Origin: Bacteroidota bacterium
Lineage (GTDB): Bacteria; Bacteroidota; Bacteroidia; Flavobacteriales; Flavobacteriaceae
Length of the DNA stretch: 49,438 nt
Reading direction: 5' to 3'
NCBI GenBank assembly: GCA_023390775.1
Contig: JAEWCF010000073.1
Span: forward strand, 1 to 49,438
The position numbers and the translations under genes are program-made. The notes under the pieces were generated by a model. That model ran no database searches. It was given only the letters and a program-made list of their open reading frames with translations, and was not told where the DNA came from. Of the stretch, positions 40,972 to 48,952 are shown piece by piece; the stretch's first letter is position 1, and the number at the start of each line of letters is the position of its first letter.

Positions 40972-40994
40972 CCTGGGGGTTTGCCGCCCCCAGG
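40972..40994 (+). other. Strong intercistronic hairpin between adhesin and sprF-like gene
   Basis: CCTGGGGG (40972-40979) pairs perfectly with CCCCCAGG (40987-40994), loop TTTGCCG, 18 bp after the adhesin stop. It is followed by TATAAAACC, not a T-run, so it is unlikely to be a full terminator. It may instead stabilise the adhesin mRNA 3' end or set unequal expression of the downstream genes. Confidence 0.7.
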
Positions 40995-41011
40995 TATAAA
41001 ACCAAAAACTA

Positions 41012-41923
41012 ATGAAAACAAGATTACTGATTTTCGTTTTGATGTTTACGGGCATGGCGGGGTTTGCACAGCAAGACGCGCAGTTTACCCAGTACATGTA
41101 CAATACGATCAACATCAACCCGGCCTACGCGGGATCCAGGGGTGCGCTGAGCATCTTCGGGTTGCACCGTACGCAGTGGGTAGGTCTTGACGGCGCCCCC
41201 GTAACCAATGCGGCATCGATCAACACGCCATTCAACAACTCCAGGCTTGGGGCCGGCCTTTCCTTTGTAACCGACAAGATCGGGCCCACAAAGGAGACCA
41301 ATATCTCGGCGGACATTTCGTATACGATCCCGACTTCGGAGACCTTCAAGCTGTCGTTTGGGGTCAAGGCATCGGCGAACCTGTTCAATCTTGACCGCAG
41401 CATGCTGAATCCGGAAAACCCTGCCGATGACCACCTTCAATCCATCGACAACGAATTCTCGCCAAACATCGGTGCGGGTATCTACCTCCACTCGGACAAG
41501 TTCTATGCGGGTATTTCGGTACCGGCCTTTTTGCAGACGACACGCTACAGCGACAATGATTTCGCGGTAAACCAGGAACGCCTCAACTTTTATTTCATCT
41601 CGGGTTATGTATTTGACCTGAGCCCGAACCTGAAGTTCAAGCCGGCACTGTTGACCAAGATGGTGAAGGGCGCGCCGTTGCAGATCGACGTTTCGGGAAA
41701 TTTCCTCATCATGGATAAGTTCGTACTGGGCGCTGCCTACCGTTGGGACGCGGCCGTCTCAGGAATGGCCGGATTCCAGATCACCGACGGTCTCTTCCTG
41801 GGCTATGGTTATGACCTGGAAACGACAAGGCTGCGCAATTACAATTCGGGATCGCACGAACTCTTCCTGCGCTACGAACTTTTCAATAACTTCGACCGTA
41901 TAACAACCCCAAGATTCTTCTAA
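41012..41923 (+). CDS. PorP/SprF family type IX secretion outer-membrane protein
   Basis: 303 residues with signal peptide MKTRLLIFVLMFTGMAGFAQ. The family start QQDAQFTQYMYNTININPAYAG is textbook PorP/SprF, followed by alternating beta strands of an outer-membrane barrel and a terminal LFNNFDRITTPRFF. SprF-type proteins are paired with a type-B-CTD adhesin and help to secrete or anchor it. Its place right after the giant adhesin and before an OmpA-like gene is the conserved arrangement of such operons. It starts 58 bp after the adhesin stop, separated by a hairpin. Confidence 0.93.
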   Translation: MKTRLLIFVLMFTGMAGFAQQDAQFTQYMYNTININPAYAGSRGALSIFGLHRTQWVGLDGAPVTNAASINTPFNNSRLGAGLSFVTDKIGPTKETNISADISYTIPTSETFKLSFGVKASANLFNLDRSMLNPENPADDHLQSIDNEFSPNIGAGIYLHSDKFYAGISVPAFLQTTRYSDNDFAVNQERLNFYFISGYVFDLSPNLKFKPALLTKMVKGAPLQIDVSGNFLIMDKFVLGAAYRWDAAVSGMAGFQITDGLFLGYGYDLETTRLRNYNSGSHELFLRYELFNNFDRITTPRFF

Positions 41924-41935
41924 TACCAAAACACC

Positions 41936-43879
41936 ATGAAAAGTAAAGCAATAGTCTATATCCTCCTTCTCTCTGCCCTCTCCTTTTCGGGATTTGCGCA
42001 GCGCGCGGCCGAGAACAAGGGCGACAAGCAATACGACCGCTATGCCTTCATCGATGCGATCAAGACCTACGAGCGCATCGCGGCCAAGGGGTACAAATCG
42101 GCCGATATGTTCCAGAAACTCGGGAACTCCTACTACTTCAACGGTGATCTGCCAAACGCGGCAAAATGGTACGGGGAACTTTTCGCGATGACACAGGACG
42201 TCGAGCCCGAATATTACTACCGATATGCCCAGGCGCTCAAAGGGGCCGGCGATTACGCCAAGGCCGACCAGCTCATGGCGACCTTCAACCAGAAAGTGGC
42301 CGAAGACCTGCGCGGCAAGAAGTTCAAGGACAACATGGATTATATGGAGAAGATCCGGGTGAATTCCGGGCGTTATGAAATCGGCGATGCCGGTATCAAC
42401 TCGGAATTTTCGGATTACGGAACCGCGATGCTGGGCAACAAACTGGTTTTCACCTCGGCACGCGATACGGGCAACCTGGCCAAACGCAAACACGCATGGA
42501 CGGGACAGTATTTCACGAATTTCTATTCGGCCGATGTGCAGGGCGATTCCCTCGGCACCGTAAATAAATTTGCGAAGAAGGTCAATTCGAAATTCAACGA
42601 GGCTTCGGCGGTCTTCACCAAGGATGGCCAGACGATGTACTTCACCCGCAACAACTTCCTCGACGGAAAGCGCGGCAAGAATGGCGAGCGAATCACGCTT
42701 GTGAAAATTTACAAGGCCTCACTGGTTAAGGTCAACGATACCGTGGAATGGGGCGACGTGAAGGAACTTCCCTTCAACAACGACAGCTACAGCACCGCAC
42801 ACCCCGCGCTGAGCCCCGACGGCAATACACTCTATTTTGCTTCGGACATGCCAGGAACCAAAGGACAGTCGGATATCTGGAAGGTATCGATCACGGGCGA
42901 TTCATTCGGAACCCCTGTCAACCTTGGGGAAATGGTCAATACAGAGGGCAAGGAAACATTCCCCTTCATGACCGATGAAAACGAACTGTATTTCGCCACC
43001 GACGGACATCCCGGCCTTGGCGGACTAGACATCTTCATGGCGAGGATGAACGAGGACGGCAGCTTCAAGGCTCCGATCAACGTGGGTGAACCTGCAAATT
43101 CAAAGCAGGACGATTTTGCCTACTACATCAACACCACAACCCGCAAGGGATTCCTGTCTTCAAACCGCGAAGGCGGAAAAGGGTATGACGACATCTACAA
43201 ATTCCTGGAGACCCGAAAACTTATCTGCGAGCAGCTCCTGCACGGCATCGTGACCGACCGCGAAACAGGCGCGATCCTCCCAGGGGCGAAGGTGACGCTG
43301 ATGGATGACAAATTCAACAAGATCGGCGAAGTCATTGCGGACGACAAGGGTTATTACGAATTCGAGGTGGAGTGCGATACGAACTATTACGTTCGGGGCG
43401 AGCACGAAGGTTACGAGACCAACGAGCAAAAGATCAAGATCCCGGATACTTCGGGCAAGACCGAACTCCCGATCCCGCTCGACAAGAAAGTCAAGCCGGT
43501 TACCGTTGGCGACGACCTTGCGAAGGCGTTCGGAATCAAGGAAATTTACTTTGACCTCGACAAATGGAACATCAGGCCGGATGCAGCCCTGGAGCTCGAG
43601 AAAATCCTCGACGTGCTCGAACAGTACCCAACCATGGCACTCGACATCCGCGCGCATACCGACAGCCGCGCCAGCCACAAATATAACGAGCGCCTCTCTG
43701 ATCGACGCGCCAAATCGACGCTTGAGTGGCTTGTCAAAAACGGCGTGGATCGTGCAAGGCTGACAGGCCGAGGCTACGGCGAGACGCAACTCGTCAACAA
43801 GTGTTCGGATGGGGTGAAGTGCAGCGAAGAAGAGCATCAGCTCAACCGTCGAAGCCAGTTCATTATTACCAAGTTGTAA
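41936..43879 (+). CDS. OmpA-family protein with TPR, PD40 and carboxypeptidase-regulatory-like domains
   Basis: 647 residues. Signal peptide MKSKAIVYILLLSALSFSGFA; TPR helices (about 25-135); PD40/WD40-like propeller repeats (about 140-420; HPALSPDGNTLYFASD, GLGGLDIFMAR); a carboxypeptidase-regulatory-like beta sandwich (about 430-515; LLHGIVTDRETGAILPGAKV); and a C-terminal OmpA peptidoglycan-binding domain (about 530-647; IYFDLDKWNIRPDA, LDIRAHTDSRASHKYNERLS, RRSQFIITKL). It probably ties the adhesin/SprF complex to peptidoglycan. It is the last gene of the operon, 12 bp after the sprF-like gene, with a strong terminator behind it. Confidence 0.94.
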   Translation: MKSKAIVYILLLSALSFSGFAQRAAENKGDKQYDRYAFIDAIKTYERIAAKGYKSADMFQKLGNSYYFNGDLPNAAKWYGELFAMTQDVEPEYYYRYAQALKGAGDYAKADQLMATFNQKVAEDLRGKKFKDNMDYMEKIRVNSGRYEIGDAGINSEFSDYGTAMLGNKLVFTSARDTGNLAKRKHAWTGQYFTNFYSADVQGDSLGTVNKFAKKVNSKFNEASAVFTKDGQTMYFTRNNFLDGKRGKNGERITLVKIYKASLVKVNDTVEWGDVKELPFNNDSYSTAHPALSPDGNTLYFASDMPGTKGQSDIWKVSITGDSFGTPVNLGEMVNTEGKETFPFMTDENELYFATDGHPGLGGLDIFMARMNEDGSFKAPINVGEPANSKQDDFAYYINTTTRKGFLSSNREGGKGYDDIYKFLETRKLICEQLLHGIVTDRETGAILPGAKVTLMDDKFNKIGEVIADDKGYYEFEVECDTNYYVRGEHEGYETNEQKIKIPDTSGKTELPIPLDKKVKPVTVGDDLAKAFGIKEIYFDLDKWNIRPDAALELEKILDVLEQYPTMALDIRAHTDSRASHKYNERLSDRRAKSTLEWLVKNGVDRARLTGRGYGETQLVNKCSDGVKCSEEEHQLNRRSQFIITKL

Positions 43880-43896
43880 ATCCAAACCAACAAAAG

Positions 43897-43926
43897 AAAT
43901 CCCGCTACTTGGCGGGATTTTTTTTT
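43897..43926 (+). terminator. Rho-independent terminator of the adhesin operon
   Basis: AAATCCCGC pairs with GCGGGATTT (9 bp, loop TACTTG), followed by further T residues. It lies 17 bp after the OmpA-family stop codon. Confidence 0.93.
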
Positions 43927-44340
43927 GCCAATTGTTTAATCCCCGTGGCTTGGACAAAGTGGAAGTTTGTACTGGTCATCCATTCTTTCCAAGGAAATCT
44001 GTGATCGATTTTCCATAATTTCGGCTTTACAACACGTTCATCTGTCGATTTAACAACAATTGCGGTTAAACCGCAAACAACGCCGGAAGAGCCGCCTTAC
44101 CTTTACCTCAAAGGTTTTTGAAACCTTTGAGGTTGTCGGCAGGGTGCGCTTCAGGTTAAAAATAACGCCGCAGGAACCTGTTTTCCCGGCAACTTTAAGA
44201 ATCGACTCACTTGGATGCAAACAATCTCTTACAGTTTACCACATATTGTGAATGAATCTCCGTACCACAAAGCAACCCCGAAATTCGATCCGAAATTTTT
44301 TCTCTAAAACAAATAAATGGCACGATTCGCTTTTAAACCA
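43927..44340. repeat. Gene-free segment with two perfect palindromes
   Basis: The stretch after the operon terminator has no convincing gene. It holds TTGCGGTT-A-AACCGCAA (44060-44076) and a 13-bp perfect stem ACCTCAAAGGTTT-TTG-AAACCTTTGAGGT (44105-44133). Neither has a T-tail. They look like parts of a dispersed palindromic element; I recall similar CAAAGGTTT palindromes in flavobacterial genomes but cannot verify it here. Confidence 0.6.
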
Positions 44341-44367
44341 AAAAAAAAGCGCCATCTCTGGCGCTTT
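44341..44367 (-). terminator. Rho-independent terminator of the delta-60 repeat gene
   Basis: AAAGCGCCA (44346-44354) pairs with TGGCGCTTT (44359-44367), loop TCTC. On the minus strand it is followed by a run of T. It lies downstream of the delta-60 protein gene and of the small coupled frame. Confidence 0.9.
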
Positions 44368-44398
44368 CGTTCTTCGGGGGTATGAAGAATGGAAAAAA

Positions 44399-44482
44399 TT
44401 ATAGGGTCGCGGATTCCTGCCCGCCATCGCGAATCTGCGCAAATACTTTGCGGATGGCCACGATGGTCAGGAAAATCAGCAT
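44399..44482 (-). CDS. Possible translationally coupled microprotein, 27 aa
   Basis: The ATG at 44482-44480 overlaps the TAA stop of the delta-60 protein gene as TAATG, a usual arrangement for translational coupling. The frame reads MLIFLTIVAIRKVFAQIRDG and ends QESATL, with a hydrophobic N-terminal half and a basic/polar C-terminal half. It lies before the operon terminator, so it should be on the same mRNA. About 19 of 27 codons end in G or C, as in real genes here. I do not recognise it; it could also be a chance frame. Confidence 0.4.
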   Translation of the reverse strand: MLIFLTIVAIRKVFAQIRDGGQESATL

Positions 44483-45834
44483 TAGTTCTTGACGAATTTG
44501 GATGTTATCAGACCGTTACCGGTTTGGGCTGTGGCGATGTAAAGGCCGTTCTGCAAGTGCGAAACATCGGCATAATCACCGGTTGTCCTCAATACGATCT
44601 TTCCGGTCATATCGGCGAATACGATTCCGTGGACGTCTTCGCCGGGAATCGAAAACCTCACGCCATGGCTGGCAGGATTGGGGAAAAGCGTGGGTGCCGA
44701 TTTTACGTGTGACGCAGCCGAAAGCGCATTGAACACCTGGATTCTCGCGATCCTGTTCCTCGAAACGCCGTTGTAGTCGCTAAAATCACCTGCGATGAGA
44801 ACCCTTCCGTCCGGCTGGATGGCATGATGCAAAACGACATTGTTGGGGCCCAGAAGCGGATCGAGTGTCGGATCGATCGCTCCGTCAGGCGAAAGCCTTG
44901 CTACCTTCTCGCGCGGATAGCCATTGAAAGTCGAGAAAAGGCCGGTTACCAGCAGGTTTCCGTCCGGTTGTTCGGATATGCCCAAGACGCCGTAGTTGGC
45001 TCCCGAGGAAATGTTGAAGGTAGTGTCAATGTTTCCGTCGGCCTCGAGCCTAAGAATGCGCTCGAACGCAAATCCGTCATACTCCGTAAAATAGCCGCCG
45101 ATCACGATTTTTCCGTTTGATTGAATCAGTACCGATTGAATGGGATGATCGGTACCCAGTCCGGAATAGAACGAAGTGTCGAGGCTGCCGTCGGTGTTCA
45201 ACCTGAGGATTTTGTTGACGGCGTTGACGATATATTTCCCGTCGGGCAATTGCTTGATGTCGGTAACACCTTCGATATTGCCGTCAAAAACAAAACCTGC
45301 ATCCACGCTTCCGTCGGCGTTGAGCCTGGCAATCCTGTTTCTGGGCAACCAGTTGACGGCGGTAAAGACGCCCCCGACAAGGATCTTTCCGTCGGCCTGC
45401 AGGAATGCGCACAGGATATCGTCATTGGCGCCATAACCCGTGTTGAAACCAGGGTCGCTTGATCCGTCGGGATTGAGCCGGACGATGCGCTTTTTTGAAG
45501 TATTGTTGTAGCCGGTAAATTCGCCGGTGACAATGATTTTTTGGTCGGGCTGAACGATTACCGAGGTTACCAGCTTATTGAATCCCGTTCCGATGTTGAA
45601 AGATTCGTCGATGCTTCCGTCTTCATTCAAACGCACCAGCCGTTTCTTGGTCACGCCGTCAAAGGTTAGGAAATCACCGCCCGCAAGGATCTTTGAATCA
45701 GACTGGAGTGCCAGGACCTGGATGGTGTTGTCGGCACCCTGTCCGGGGTTCAGCGACAGGTCGATATCGCCGTACTGCGCAAAGGCACTGGAAAAACCGA
45801 GCATGAGAATGCCCAGGAAGTACTTTTGTTTCAT
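44482..45834 (-). CDS. Secreted delta-60 repeat protein with T9SS type A sorting domain
   Basis: 450 residues. Signal peptide MKQKYFLGILMLGFSSAFAQ. Seven delta-60-type propeller repeats of about 50 residues follow (residues 35-365), each with the pattern QxDGKILxGGxF followed by RLNxDGSxDxxF, for example IVQPDQKIIVTGEFTGYN. The C-terminal 70 residues are a T9SS type A sorting domain: PTLFPNPASHGVRFSIPG, an ADMTGKIVLRT strand and LQNGLYIATAQTGNG, ending SKFVKN. It is exported through the outer membrane by T9SS; the activity is unknown. It has its own terminator. Confidence 0.93.
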   Translation of the reverse strand: MKQKYFLGILMLGFSSAFAQYGDIDLSLNPGQGADNTIQVLALQSDSKILAGGDFLTFDGVTKKRLVRLNEDGSIDESFNIGTGFNKLVTSVIVQPDQKIIVTGEFTGYNNTSKKRIVRLNPDGSSDPGFNTGYGANDDILCAFLQADGKILVGGVFTAVNWLPRNRIARLNADGSVDAGFVFDGNIEGVTDIKQLPDGKYIVNAVNKILRLNTDGSLDTSFYSGLGTDHPIQSVLIQSNGKIVIGGYFTEYDGFAFERILRLEADGNIDTTFNISSGANYGVLGISEQPDGNLLVTGLFSTFNGYPREKVARLSPDGAIDPTLDPLLGPNNVVLHHAIQPDGRVLIAGDFSDYNGVSRNRIARIQVFNALSAASHVKSAPTLFPNPASHGVRFSIPGEDVHGIVFADMTGKIVLRTTGDYADVSHLQNGLYIATAQTGNGLITSKFVKN

Positions 45835-45869
45835 GATGTGATTTTATGTGAGTATTTCAGTTTTTGCCT

Positions 45870-45943
45870 TTCGGAGTGACACTTCCGGAGTGAGGCTGGA
45901 GAATTGCGGTTTTGTCGGCCAAGAGAGAGAAAGAGAGAGAAAA
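45870..45943. repeat. Short direct repeats and purine tract upstream of the delta-60 gene
   Basis: CGGAGTGA occurs twice 14 bp apart (45872-45879, 45886-45893). AAGAGAGAGA is repeated exactly twice at 45921-45940, and the purine tract is flanked by GGCC on both sides. All lie in the leader region between the CAP-lipoprotein terminator and the delta-60 start. Confidence 0.6.
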
Positions 45944-45950
45944 GGCCTTA

Positions 45951-45974
45951 AAAAACCACCCGCAGGGGGTGGTT
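45951..45974 (-). terminator. Rho-independent terminator of the CAP lipoprotein gene
   Basis: AACCACCC (45954-45961) pairs with GGGTGGTT (45967-45974). On the minus strand the hairpin is followed by a T-run. It lies 40 bp after the CAP-domain gene stop. Confidence 0.88.
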
Positions 45975-46013
45975 CTTAGTCAAAACAAAACACAATCAAT
46001 TCTACCCAATCAA

Positions 46014-46511
46014 TTATTTTTTTACAAAGATGTTGGTGTAATATTTACGCCCGTTTTCGGGATTGATGGAGACGGAGATGCCAAAATGGGTAAAATCGCC
46101 TTCGATGTTGGCCTTGTGGCCTGCGCTTCCCAACCATGCGTTGAGCGCGCCTTGCGGGGTCATATAGTTATAGGCGACATTTTCGTTGACCTTCACAGCG
46201 CCGAGGACCTCGATGATATTTTGCGAACGCTGCTGGAAGTAATCGTGATTGACCACATTGTTGACAATCATGTAGTCGTTGTGTTCTTCAGATTTGTACG
46301 AGACGTGGTTAACGGTTTCCAGGCGGTTTAGCCCGATGCTCTCGCGGTAGTCGTTGATCATCTCGGCGAGCTGGAGCTCATCGTTGTCATAAGAGTATTC
46401 CTCGATCAGGCGGGAATCGGACGGAGTTCCTTCGGTAGCGTCCGAAGAACAGGAGATCATCGTAAATGCAAGTGCCAGTGGCAGCAATGATTTGAACAGT
46501 TTTGCTTTCAT
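46014..46511 (-). CDS. CAP (SCP/PR1) domain lipoprotein
   Basis: About 165 residues from ATG 46511 (MKAKLFKSLLPLALAFTMIS), with lipobox MISC; an ATG two codons upstream is also possible. The CAP domain has AEMINDYRESIGLNRL, a histidine in KSEEHNDYMI, VNHDYFQQRSQNI and GALNAWLGSAGHKANIEGDF, which includes the second conserved His, then THFGISVSINPENGRKYYTN. CAP proteins are extracytoplasmic and bind lipids or have proposed protease activity; the specific role is unknown. It is monocistronic with a terminator. Its upstream region is rich in repeats and shares elements with the adhesin gene. Confidence 0.9.
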   Translation of the reverse strand: MKAKLFKSLLPLALAFTMISCSSDATEGTPSDSRLIEEYSYDNDELQLAEMINDYRESIGLNRLETVNHVSYKSEEHNDYMIVNNVVNHDYFQQRSQNIIEVLGAVKVNENVAYNYMTPQGALNAWLGSAGHKANIEGDFTHFGISVSINPENGRKYYTNIFVKK

Positions 46512-46528
46512 AGTCATTGTAGGTTAGT

Positions 46529-46604
46529 TTAAAGCAGATTGTGGGGCAAACTCCTTTAGGGTGATTTGGTCTTATTAAAGTAGATTGTGGGGCAAACTTC
46601 TTTA
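46529..46604. repeat. 46-bp-period tandem duplication upstream of the CAP gene
   Basis: A 30-bp segment containing the core GATTGTGGGGCAAACT occurs at 46529-46558 and again at 46575-46604, with two mismatches. It begins 18 bp upstream of the CAP lipoprotein ATG at 46511. Read toward the gene, each copy contains AGTTTGCCCC, which may include promoter or operator sequence. Confidence 0.8.
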
Positions 46605-46668
46605 ATGTGTCAGAACGTTGTTTTGTTGAGGCAATATTAAGCGTATTCCCGTTTAAGTGCCAAAAAAA

Positions 46669-46735
46669 ATCGATGAAATGCACAAATTTGCATTTTGATA
46701 AGCTAATTTTCTTACAAATATGCATTTCGTCGATG
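46669..46735. promoter_or_regulatory. Cluster of TGCATTTYRTCGATG elements upstream of the CAP gene
   Basis: Minus-strand copy TGCATTTCATCGAT at 46669-46682; plus-strand partial copy TGCATTTTGATA at 46689-46700, which forms a 7-bp inverted pair (AAATGCA/TGCATTT) with the first; and plus-strand TGCATTTCGTCGATG at 46721-46735, 32 bp further. The element is shared with the adhesin upstream region at 35041-35129. Confidence 0.6.
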
Positions 46736-46873
46736 TTTCCGAAAGTTGTGGCTGATTTTGAATCCGTGGCGTCATTATTTTGCGACGCTTGCACGTTTGC
46801 TGCCAAAAGCCCGTAAAATCCTCACTATTGCATTTATTTAACCTGGTCGACCGGCGATCTTTTCGAATAGGAC

Positions 46874-46901
46874 AAAAAAAAACCCGGGACAATGTCCCGG
46901 G
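46874..46901 (-). terminator. Rho-independent terminator of dnaK
   Basis: CCCGGGAC (46883-46890) pairs with GTCCCGGG (46894-46901). Read on the minus strand, nine T residues follow. It lies 23 bp beyond the dnaK stop. Confidence 0.94.
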
Positions 46902-46924
46902 CCTTTCTCATATATAACCTGTGT

Positions 46925-48817
46925 CTACTTCACTTCTTCATAATCAACATCCTGGACGTTGTCGCCCGAAGATTGCGCCTGCGGCTCGGCCTGCGCCTGC
47001 TGTTCGGCTTCCCCGCCCTGTTGCTTGTACATCTCCTCCGAAGCGTTCTTCCAGGCCGCATTGATCTTGTCGAGCGCCGGTTGGATAGTGGCGACGTCCT
47101 TGCTGTCATAAGCGGTCCGCAGTTCCGATAGCGCCTGCTCGATCGCATCCTTATTGCCCTGCGAAAGTTTGTCGCCCAATTCCTTGAGCTGGCTTTCGGT
47201 TTGGAAAATCATGCTGTCGGCCTCGTTGAGCTTGTCGGCGCGTTCCTTGGCCTGACGGTCTGATTCGGCGTTGGCCTCGGCGTCTTTCTTCATCCTTTCG
47301 ATTTCTTCCTGGGTCAGTCCCGATGAAGCCTCGATTCGGATGTCGTGCGATTTGCCGGTACCCTTGTCGGTTGCCGAAACCTTGATGATACCGTTGGCGT
47401 CGATGTCAAAGGTAACCTCGATCTGCGGAACCCCGCGCGGTGCAGGCGGAATGCCGTCGAGGTGGAATCGGCCGATAGTCTTGTTGTCCGTGGCCATCGC
47501 ACGCTCACCCTGCAATACGTGGATTTCAACGCTTGGCTGTGAATCCGCTGCCGTTGAGAATACCTGCGATTTCTTGGTCGGGATAGTCGTGTTGGCCTCG
47601 ATTAGTTTCGTCATTACGCCTCCCATGGTCTCGATACCGAGCGACAGCGGTGTTACGTCAAGCAGGAGTACATCTTTCACATCTCCCGAGAGCACGCCAC
47701 CCTGGATCGCGGCGCCGATGGCCACCACCTCATCCGGGTTAACGCCCTTGGAAGGTTTCCTGCCGAAAAATTTCTCGACTTCCTCCTGAATGCGCGGGAT
47801 GCGGGTCGAACCTCCCACCAGGATCACCTCATCGATGTCAGACTTGGAGATTCCGGCATCTTTCAGGGCCTTGGCAACGGGGTCCATCGAACGCTTGACC
47901 AGCGAATCGGCCAGTTGCTCAAATTTGGACCTCGACAGTTTTTTTACAAGGTGTTTGGGTCCCGACGCGGTCGCCGTTACATAAGGCAGGTTGATTTCGG
48001 TTTCGGACGATGACGAAAGTTCAATCTTGGCCTTTTCGGCGGCTTCCTTGAGTCGTTGCAGCGACATGGGGTCCTGGCGAAGGTCGATTCCTTCATCGGA
48101 CTTGAATTCGTCCGCCAGCCAGTCGATGATCACCTGGTCGAAATCGTCCCCTCCAAGATGCGTGTCTCCATTGGTAGAAAGCACCTCGAAAACACCGTCG
48201 CCCAACTCCAGAATCGAGATATCGAACGTACCTCCACCCAAATCGTAAACCGCGATCTTCTGGTCCTTGCCTTTTTTGTCAAGCCCGTAGGCCAGCGCTG
48301 CGGCCGTTGGCTCGTTGATGATCCTCATGACCTTCAATCCCGCGATCTCGCCGGCTTCCTTGGTGGCCTGGCGCTGTGCATCGTTGAAGTATGCGGGTAC
48401 CGTGATGACGGCTTCGGTGACCGGTTGCCCGAGGTAATCCTCGGCGGTCTTCTTCATTTTTTGCAGGGTCATCGCCGATAGTTCCTGCGGGGTGTACATC
48501 CTTCCGTCGATGTCCACGCGCGGTGTGTTGTTGTCGCCCTTGACGATTTTATACGGAACGCGCTTGGATTCTTCGGTCACCTCATTCCAGGTGTGGCCCA
48601 TAAAGCGTTTTACCGATGCGATGGTCTTGGTCGGGTTGGTGACGGCCTGGCGTTTGGCCGGATCGCCTACCTTGATTTCGCCGCCTTCGACAAAGCCGAT
48701 TACCGACGGCGTAGTTCTTTTTCCTTCAGAGTTAGGGATCACGACTGCCTCGCTGCCCTCCATTACAGATACGCAGGAGTTGGTGGTTCCTAAGTCGATT
48801 CCGATGATTTTACCCAT
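46925..48817 (-). CDS. dnaK: Chaperone protein DnaK (Hsp70)
   Basis: 630 residues, full length. It is an ATP-driven chaperone for nascent and misfolded proteins. The nucleotide-binding domain has phosphate loop IGIDLGTTNSCVSV, IAVYDLGGGTFDISI and VGGSTRIPRIQ. The conserved linker region DVLLLDVTPLSLGIET joins the substrate-binding domain, and the helical lid ends in a Gln/Ala-rich tail and DVDYEEVK. No grpE or dnaJ is adjacent in this window. It is monocistronic with a strong terminator. An inverted repeat, TTGTCAG-N7-CTGACAA, lies 71 bp upstream of the start. Confidence 0.98.
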   Translation of the reverse strand: MGKIIGIDLGTTNSCVSVMEGSEAVVIPNSEGKRTTPSVIGFVEGGEIKVGDPAKRQAVTNPTKTIASVKRFMGHTWNEVTEESKRVPYKIVKGDNNTPRVDIDGRMYTPQELSAMTLQKMKKTAEDYLGQPVTEAVITVPAYFNDAQRQATKEAGEIAGLKVMRIINEPTAAALAYGLDKKGKDQKIAVYDLGGGTFDISILELGDGVFEVLSTNGDTHLGGDDFDQVIIDWLADEFKSDEGIDLRQDPMSLQRLKEAAEKAKIELSSSSETEINLPYVTATASGPKHLVKKLSRSKFEQLADSLVKRSMDPVAKALKDAGISKSDIDEVILVGGSTRIPRIQEEVEKFFGRKPSKGVNPDEVVAIGAAIQGGVLSGDVKDVLLLDVTPLSLGIETMGGVMTKLIEANTTIPTKKSQVFSTAADSQPSVEIHVLQGERAMATDNKTIGRFHLDGIPPAPRGVPQIEVTFDIDANGIIKVSATDKGTGKSHDIRIEASSGLTQEEIERMKKDAEANAESDRQAKERADKLNEADSMIFQTESQLKELGDKLSQGNKDAIEQALSELRTAYDSKDVATIQPALDKINAAWKNASEEMYKQQGGEAEQQAQAEPQAQSSGDNVQDVDYEEVK

Positions 48818-48861
48818 TTTCTTTATGATTTAAAAAGTTTGTTCAAAAATTTTCCGCGCAT

Positions 48862-48916
48862 TTGTCAATCACTGTGCCACCTGAGGTTTGTCAGATTGGT
48901 ACTGACAAGTTGACAC
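48862..48916. promoter_or_regulatory. TTGTCAG inverted repeat between dnaK and the Gmad2 lipoprotein gene
   Basis: TTGTCAG (48888-48894) and CTGACAA (48902-48908) are exact inverted 7-bp arms around a 7-bp spacer. Further half-site-like sequences flank them: TTGTCAA at 48862-48868 and TTGACAC at 48910-48916. The position upstream of dnaK suggests a heat-shock operator, though it could serve the divergent gene. Confidence 0.6.
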
Positions 48917-48952
48917 TTTGGCCGCGCCGTTAATTTGATTATCTTAGCCTTT

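Noticed and set aside
44060..44251. A 63-codon plus-strand frame in the gap after the adhesin operon
   Set aside because: It reads through both perfect palindromes, which better explain the sequence.
46387..46806. A 139-codon minus-strand frame across the CAP upstream region
   Set aside because: It overlaps the start of the CAP gene and the tandem and inverted repeats; no protein-like composition.
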